A stretch of DNA of 41,452 bases from assembly GCA_016201465.1 (NCBI GenBank), contig JACQCV010000018.1, positions 1 through 41,452 on the forward strand. Direction: 5' to 3'. The notes under the pieces are model-generated. The model saw only the letters and a program-made list of their open reading frames with translations. It was not told the origin of the DNA and ran no database searches. The stretch's first letter is position 1, and each line of letters begins with the position of its first letter. This document shows positions 38,056-41,452 of this stretch, in pieces. The position numbers were made by a program, and so were the translations under genes. The stretch is from Candidatus Vogelbacteria bacterium. Its GTDB lineage: Bacteria > Patescibacteriota > Minisyncoccia > Phycocordibacterales > UBA12445.

Positions 38056-39144
38056 CTATTTGGAACAAATTTTTAGTTTACCAATCTTATTGTAAAGATC
38101 TTCAAGCGTACTGTCATTGATCAAAGAGAAATCTGCACGTTCTGCGCAGACAAGAAGCTGTTGCTCATTTTTGTTGCCCTGTAGTTCTTTTTCCTCTAGT
38201 GTTTTAAATGTCTGAAGTGAGTTACCTTCTCCAATTTTACCTCTTGCCCTTGCCCTCTCGAATCTCAACTCAACTGGCGCGTCGACGAATACCATTTTAA
38301 ATTTTGGAAAGTTTCTTTTGAATTCATCAATTTCAGCTGGATTTCTGATGCTTGTGATGATGATATTGTGCGCGGCGCTACCGCGGATTCTCTCAAGTGT
38401 CCGGACAGCCAGTTCGTTAGGCAGAAATTTTTGGCGGAGTTCATTTCCTGCCGCAATTAGATTTTCGCGAGTGTGCGGCAGTCCTTTTTTTGTGAGCTCT
38501 GCCCTTATTTCATCAGACAGTGAATATGTCCTGAAACCGTAAGTTTGTTTTAAGTGGTCTGCGACAGTATCCTTACCTGACGCATTAGTACCTGTGACAC
38601 CAAGCACCGTTTCTATCGGTGCTTTTATAACATCCGAAATAAATTGTCTGTACGTAATCCCTGCTACATCGAGTAATCTTCGGGAGGCTATATAAGAATT
38701 TTCATCATGATGTTTATCGCATTCGAAGATGACTTCCTTTATGCCGACTTGGATTAAAGCTTTTGTACATTCATTGCACGGAAAGAGCGTGCAGTAAATT
38801 TTGCTTCCTTGAACTGAGCCGTTGGAGTTATACACAGCGTTTGCCTCGGCATGAACAACGTAAGCATATTTTGCATTTAGGAAGTCGTCACCGTCACACC
38901 ATGGGAAATCGTCATTTTCGATTCCTCTTGGGAACCCGTTATATCCTAAACCAAGAACAACATTATTTTGGTTTACGATCACGGCACCGGCTTGAGTCCT
39001 TGGATCTTTTGATCTTAAGGCAATAATTCTCGCCATACTCACGAAGCACTCGTCCCAGGTGAGTACAATATTTTCCTTGGTTTGTAGTTTTTTTTGCTCT
39101 TCGTTTTTTTGTAAACACGTTAGACAACGGCAGGCATTAACCAT
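38056..39144 (-). CDS. dCMP/cytidine deaminase-like domain fused to a P-loop kinase domain
   Basis: A 362-residue two-domain protein. Residues 1-13 form a small Cys cluster (ACRCLTCLQK). Residues about 30-165 are a zinc deaminase of the dCMP type: VVHAEANAV (H98, E100) and LFPCNEC (C123, C126), with QAGAVIV and GLGYNGFPRG typical of dCMP deaminases. Residues about 178-355 are a P-loop kinase-like domain with LGVTGTNASGKDTVADHL (Walker A), IIITSIRNPAEIDEF and VDAPVELRFERARARGK. The deaminase makes dUMP from dCMP; the kinase part could phosphorylate or sense a nucleotide. Known P-loop/deaminase fusions (yeast Dcd1-like, phage-defence AvcD) have the opposite order as I remember them. AAAGGAGA precedes ATG 39144. 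Confidence 0.85.
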   Translation of the reverse strand: MVNACRCLTCLQKNEEQKKLQTKENIVLTWDECFVSMARIIALRSKDPRTQAGAVIVNQNNVVLGLGYNGFPRGIENDDFPWCDGDDFLNAKYAYVVHAEANAVYNSNGSVQGSKIYCTLFPCNECTKALIQVGIKEVIFECDKHHDENSYIASRRLLDVAGITYRQFISDVIKAPIETVLGVTGTNASGKDTVADHLKQTYGFRTYSLSDEIRAELTKKGLPHTRENLIAAGNELRQKFLPNELAVRTLERIRGSAAHNIIITSIRNPAEIDEFKRNFPKFKMVFVDAPVELRFERARARGKIGEGNSLQTFKTLEEKELQGNKNEQQLLVCAERADFSLINDSTLEDLYNKIGKLKICSK

Positions 39145-39259
39145 GGCTTTCTCCTTTCAAGGATTAAATCTATTTCTAACAAAAAAGACTTTTCAAATAG
39201 ATACTAGATTAAATATAGGTAAAATGCAAAACAAATTTGAATGGCATTGCTGGGTATGA

Positions 39260-39265
39260 TATAAA
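39260..39265 (+). promoter_or_regulatory. -10 box for leaderless pth
   Basis: TATAAA six bases before ATG 39272; no ribosome site in between. Confidence 0.55.
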
Positions 39266-39271
39266 TATGGA

Positions 39272-39868
39272 ATGTCATATATTATCGCAGGCTTGGGAAA
39301 TCCCGGAGATGAATATGTAAATACTCGTCACAATACAGGGCGTGTGGTTCTAGATTTTATTAAAAATAGTAGCAATGCTGACTTTTCGGATTGGAAGGAA
39401 GATTCAAAAAATAGGGCGCTCGTTGTTTCAGGAAGGCTAGGTGATAAAAAAGTGATATTGGTAGAGCCGAATAATTTCATGAATAATTCCGGTTTGAGTT
39501 TTCGTAATTTAGTTATATCTAAAAAAGCTGCGGAAGAATTAGTTGTAATTCATGATGACCTCGATCTCCCAATCGGCAAATATAGAATTTCATTTAACCG
39601 CGGGCCAGGCGGTCACAATGGAGTTAAATCAATAATCAAGGCAATTAAAACCGAAGCTTTTGTCCGCATTCGAGTTGGCATTTCACCCGTGACTCCGTCT
39701 GGTAAACTGAAAAAGCCAGCGGGGGAGAAGGATGTCGAAAAACTAATTTTGGGTGAATTCAAAAAACCAGAACTTGAGCTTTTAAAAAAGAATTCAAAAA
39801 AAATCTCCGACGCGTTAATCTGCATGATAACCGAAGGTCGCGACAAGGCGATGAGTTTATATAATTAG
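39272..39868 (+). CDS. pth: peptidyl-tRNA hydrolase
   Basis: A 198-residue enzyme that frees peptides from peptidyl-tRNA after ribosome drop-off. Active-site features are N10 in IAGLGNPGDEY, H20 in NTRHNTGRVV, FMNNSG, the catalytic Asp in HDDLDLPIGK, and GPGGHNGVKSI. The lid region and the C-terminal helix are normal in length. It appears to be expressed from a leaderless mRNA (TATAAA six bases before the ATG). Confidence 0.95.
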   Translation: MSYIIAGLGNPGDEYVNTRHNTGRVVLDFIKNSSNADFSDWKEDSKNRALVVSGRLGDKKVILVEPNNFMNNSGLSFRNLVISKKAAEELVVIHDDLDLPIGKYRISFNRGPGGHNGVKSIIKAIKTEAFVRIRVGISPVTPSGKLKKPAGEKDVEKLILGEFKKPELELLKKNSKKISDALICMITEGRDKAMSLYN

Positions 39869-39895
39869 AATGGCTCTGGTCTTACGCTGTTCGCG

Positions 39896-39924
39896 TTGAC
39901 TTTGCAATAAACCGGTGGTAGTTT
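39896..39924 (+). promoter_or_regulatory. promoter and leader of the last gene
   Basis: TTGACT (39896-39901) and TAGTTT (39919-39924) with a 17-bp spacer. The 75-nt leader holds an imperfect hairpin with core CGGAA-TAG-TTCCG (39943-39955) flanked by GAC/GTC, then GAAGGGAG before ATG 40008. Confidence 0.55.
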
Positions 39925-40007
39925 TTTGCTTGGAGTGGACTGCGGAATAGTTCCGTGGTCATTGCCAATTTTTTCCTAAAACCTCTGAACGAGGAAGGGA
40001 GATCAAT

Positions 40008-41339
40008 ATGGTCTCGGATAAGTTTGTGGGTGGGATGTCTTTTTACCATAGTGACGGAATGGTCGCTGCCTGGAAGCAGGCAAAACGTTTTGCCGGTAGG
40101 GCCGGACGAATCGCTTCATTGCCTGATGTAATTGATGCTCGGCTTTCCACTAAGCCCGGGGCTGCTCCATGGGAGAGCTACTTTACCACAACGAGTGCTG
40201 AATATGTCGGAATTGGTCGGAATGGTAAGAAGACGCTAATTGTGGCGCATGGTATTGGTCCGATGTCGACTCTCGACGGAATCGTCGCTGCTTACAGGTA
40301 TCAGTTTGATGACCGTGAACGAAATATCAAAGGCGGACGGATCACGGAACAAGTGTTTCGAGATCTTGAAGATGGCAAGTATGGCGAGGTCAGCGTTGTT
40401 GATCTTGAGTCTTATTGCAAGCGCCATAAGTATCCATTTATACAAATATTGAGAGCTTCAGAGGCTATCACCGATCCAGTTATAAATGCGCGATACGGAA
40501 TTTTGGCTGGACAGTATGTAAAGGCTCATGCCGAATATGCACGCCAATGGCACCGCGAGCGGGCACTTACCAATCCAGAAAACAGATATGGAACACCAGT
40601 GGATGTTTTTGATTCCTATCTCGATCGTCGACGTAATCAGCACCTTCGGGACGGGTCTTCTGGCTCCGATCCATTTATTACCAGTGTGGGCTGCTCAACT
40701 GCCGTTTACTGGAGTGACGAGTGGAAGATTGATAATGGGCTGGCAGTCGCTAATCTTTTGTCTGTCGGCGGTTTGAGAACCACATCTTTCGAGGGTAATG
40801 AAGGATTGATTAACGAGGTTGGTATCCATAGCTGGTATGATGGAACGCGACTTGTGGCGACACGGACTATGGATAAGCTGCGGAAGATTCACGCGGGTGT
40901 CGATGCGCATGAAATATTGCACAAGCACTGGCAGGATTTCTTCAGGCCTGTTGCGAAACCATCAGAGATTGACTTTGTCCATCTGACAAAGATTGGGAAT
41001 AAGCTTTTCACTCTTTACCCGAAGGTCGGGGACGGAATGGACTCTTATGATCCAGAGTTTTTGGTGACTGAGGCTGTTCCGGTTCGCGGTCCAGACAGTT
41101 TCACTACTACAATTGGTGGGTATTATGGATTCTTCAAGTATGGAGAGAAAGAGGTTAAGGCGATTGCTCCACCGCACGCCAATGCATATCTCTTCACTGG
41201 TGAACCAACATTCTTGAGTGAAGATCACCATATTATCCCCATTAAATTTTATAAGGTCGAGGTTGATATCTCGAGGCGACTTATCAAGGCGTCGAAGATC
41301 GCTAATGACTTCGATACCCTGATGAAGTACGTTAAGTAA
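40008..41339 (+). CDS. large hypothetical protein
   Basis: A 443-residue soluble protein with no signal or membrane span, not recognised. The N-terminal 150 residues contain KKTLIVAHGIGPMSTLDGIVAAYRYQFDD, a strand-turn-helix that could be a ligand-binding loop, followed by GKYGEVSVVDLESYCKR and FIQILRASEAITDP. The middle is helical and charged (KAHAEYARQWHRERALTNPENRYG). The end has strands and Gly/Tyr-rich turns (TTTIGGYYGFFKYGEKEV, HIIPIKFYKVEVDIS). The overall pattern with conserved-looking His, Asp and Gly clusters suggests an enzyme. Strong ribosome site and promoter show it is a real gene. Its codon choice appears more GC-rich than that of the core genes, like the prolyl oligopeptidase. 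Confidence 0.7.
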   Translation: MVSDKFVGGMSFYHSDGMVAAWKQAKRFAGRAGRIASLPDVIDARLSTKPGAAPWESYFTTTSAEYVGIGRNGKKTLIVAHGIGPMSTLDGIVAAYRYQFDDRERNIKGGRITEQVFRDLEDGKYGEVSVVDLESYCKRHKYPFIQILRASEAITDPVINARYGILAGQYVKAHAEYARQWHRERALTNPENRYGTPVDVFDSYLDRRRNQHLRDGSSGSDPFITSVGCSTAVYWSDEWKIDNGLAVANLLSVGGLRTTSFEGNEGLINEVGIHSWYDGTRLVATRTMDKLRKIHAGVDAHEILHKHWQDFFRPVAKPSEIDFVHLTKIGNKLFTLYPKVGDGMDSYDPEFLVTEAVPVRGPDSFTTTIGGYYGFFKYGEKEVKAIAPPHANAYLFTGEPTFLSEDHHIIPIKFYKVEVDISRRLIKASKIANDFDTLMKYVK

Positions 41340-41401
41340 ATAATCACTTCCGTCATGGAGAAATCTGTGGTGGTTTTTTGTTGTCAGGAAATAACCCTTT
41401 A

Positions 41402-41420
41402 GTTACCCTTCAAGGGTGAC
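41402..41420. promoter_or_regulatory. palindrome near the window end
   Basis: GTTACCCTT-C-AAGGGTGAC, nine pairs with one G/T, in the spacer after the last gene; either a weak terminator stem or an operator of a gene outside the window. Confidence 0.35.
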
Positions 41421-41452
41421 ACTGTGGATAAATAATAATTAAGTTTCTCGAC

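Noticed and set aside
38056-39144. Direct assignment as an AvcD phage-defence enzyme
   Set aside because: Domain order differs and no companion RNA or defence neighbours are visible; kept only as a possibility.
1-41452. CRISPR arrays, insertion sequences, prophage genes or an alternative genetic code
   Set aside because: I see no spaced direct repeats, transposase, integrase or phage structural genes; TGA ends several genes, so it is a normal stop.

Overview
The window looks like a stretch of a small, AT-rich bacterial chromosome, most likely from the Candidate Phyla Radiation (Patescibacteria, Parcubacteria-like). The grounds are: the core cluster rpsU-ybeY-ftsA-ftsZ with overlapping genes, a half-length SMC, NAD and nucleotide salvage rather than synthesis, many short orphan genes, tRNAs without an encoded CCA, and the palindromic repeat CCTGCCTGCCGGCAGGCAGG (reads as CLPAGR), which I remember as common in such genomes. 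TGA is used as a normal stop (for example at 10351-10353, 27927-27929 and 29828-29830), so the TGA-to-Gly code of some CPR lineages does not apply. The lineage is inference; no rRNA is present.

Layout. 1-5150: hibernation factor, secreted CAP protein, DnaQ-like exonuclease, an unusual tRNA-Pro, two tiny genes and an SMC-like ATPase. 5200-6830: a four-gene operon of unknown, mostly membrane proteins. 6820-11170: RNase R, a membrane-anchored cyclophilin and small orphans, including a gene pair that looks like one frameshifted gene. 11370-14720: prolyl oligopeptidase, an orphan and a histidine phosphatase. 14760-18000: a membrane orphan, then an NRAMP transporter with a soluble histidine kinase. 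18100-21720: HugZ/PNPOx-like protein, methyltransferase, LysE exporter, tRNA-Glu, tRNA-Ser and small orphans. 21860-24490: an NAD-salvage pair, nicotinate phosphoribosyltransferase plus a divergent nicotinamidase-like protein. 24556-24896: a free-standing structured RNA with its own promoter and terminator. 24940-26070: dCTP deaminase and a P-loop kinase. 26260-31530: a large secreted coiled-coil protein, a DEAD-box helicase with a structured leader, an ADP-ribosylglycohydrolase pair and an orphan. 31580-39870: UDP-glucose dehydrogenase, then ftsZ, ftsA, ybeY, rpsU, hisS, lepB, a deaminase/P-loop fusion and pth. 40000 to the end: a large orphan gene.

Expression signals fall into two classes. 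One set (hpf, histidine phosphatase, pth, the genes at 10929 and 31531, probably rnr, NRAMP and hisS) has a TATAAT-like box about 6 nt before the start codon, as expected for leaderless mRNAs. The other set, mostly orphans, has TTGACA-type promoters, leaders of 30-80 nt and strong AAGGAGG ribosome binding sites.

Best candidates for something new: the ~340-nt structured RNA at 24556-24896; the tRNA-Pro gene that carries a palindromic element and sits in a 22-bp inverted repeat; the hinge-less SMC with a CxxC hook; the nicotinamidase-like partner of pncB; and the helicase leader whose hairpin covers its own start codon.
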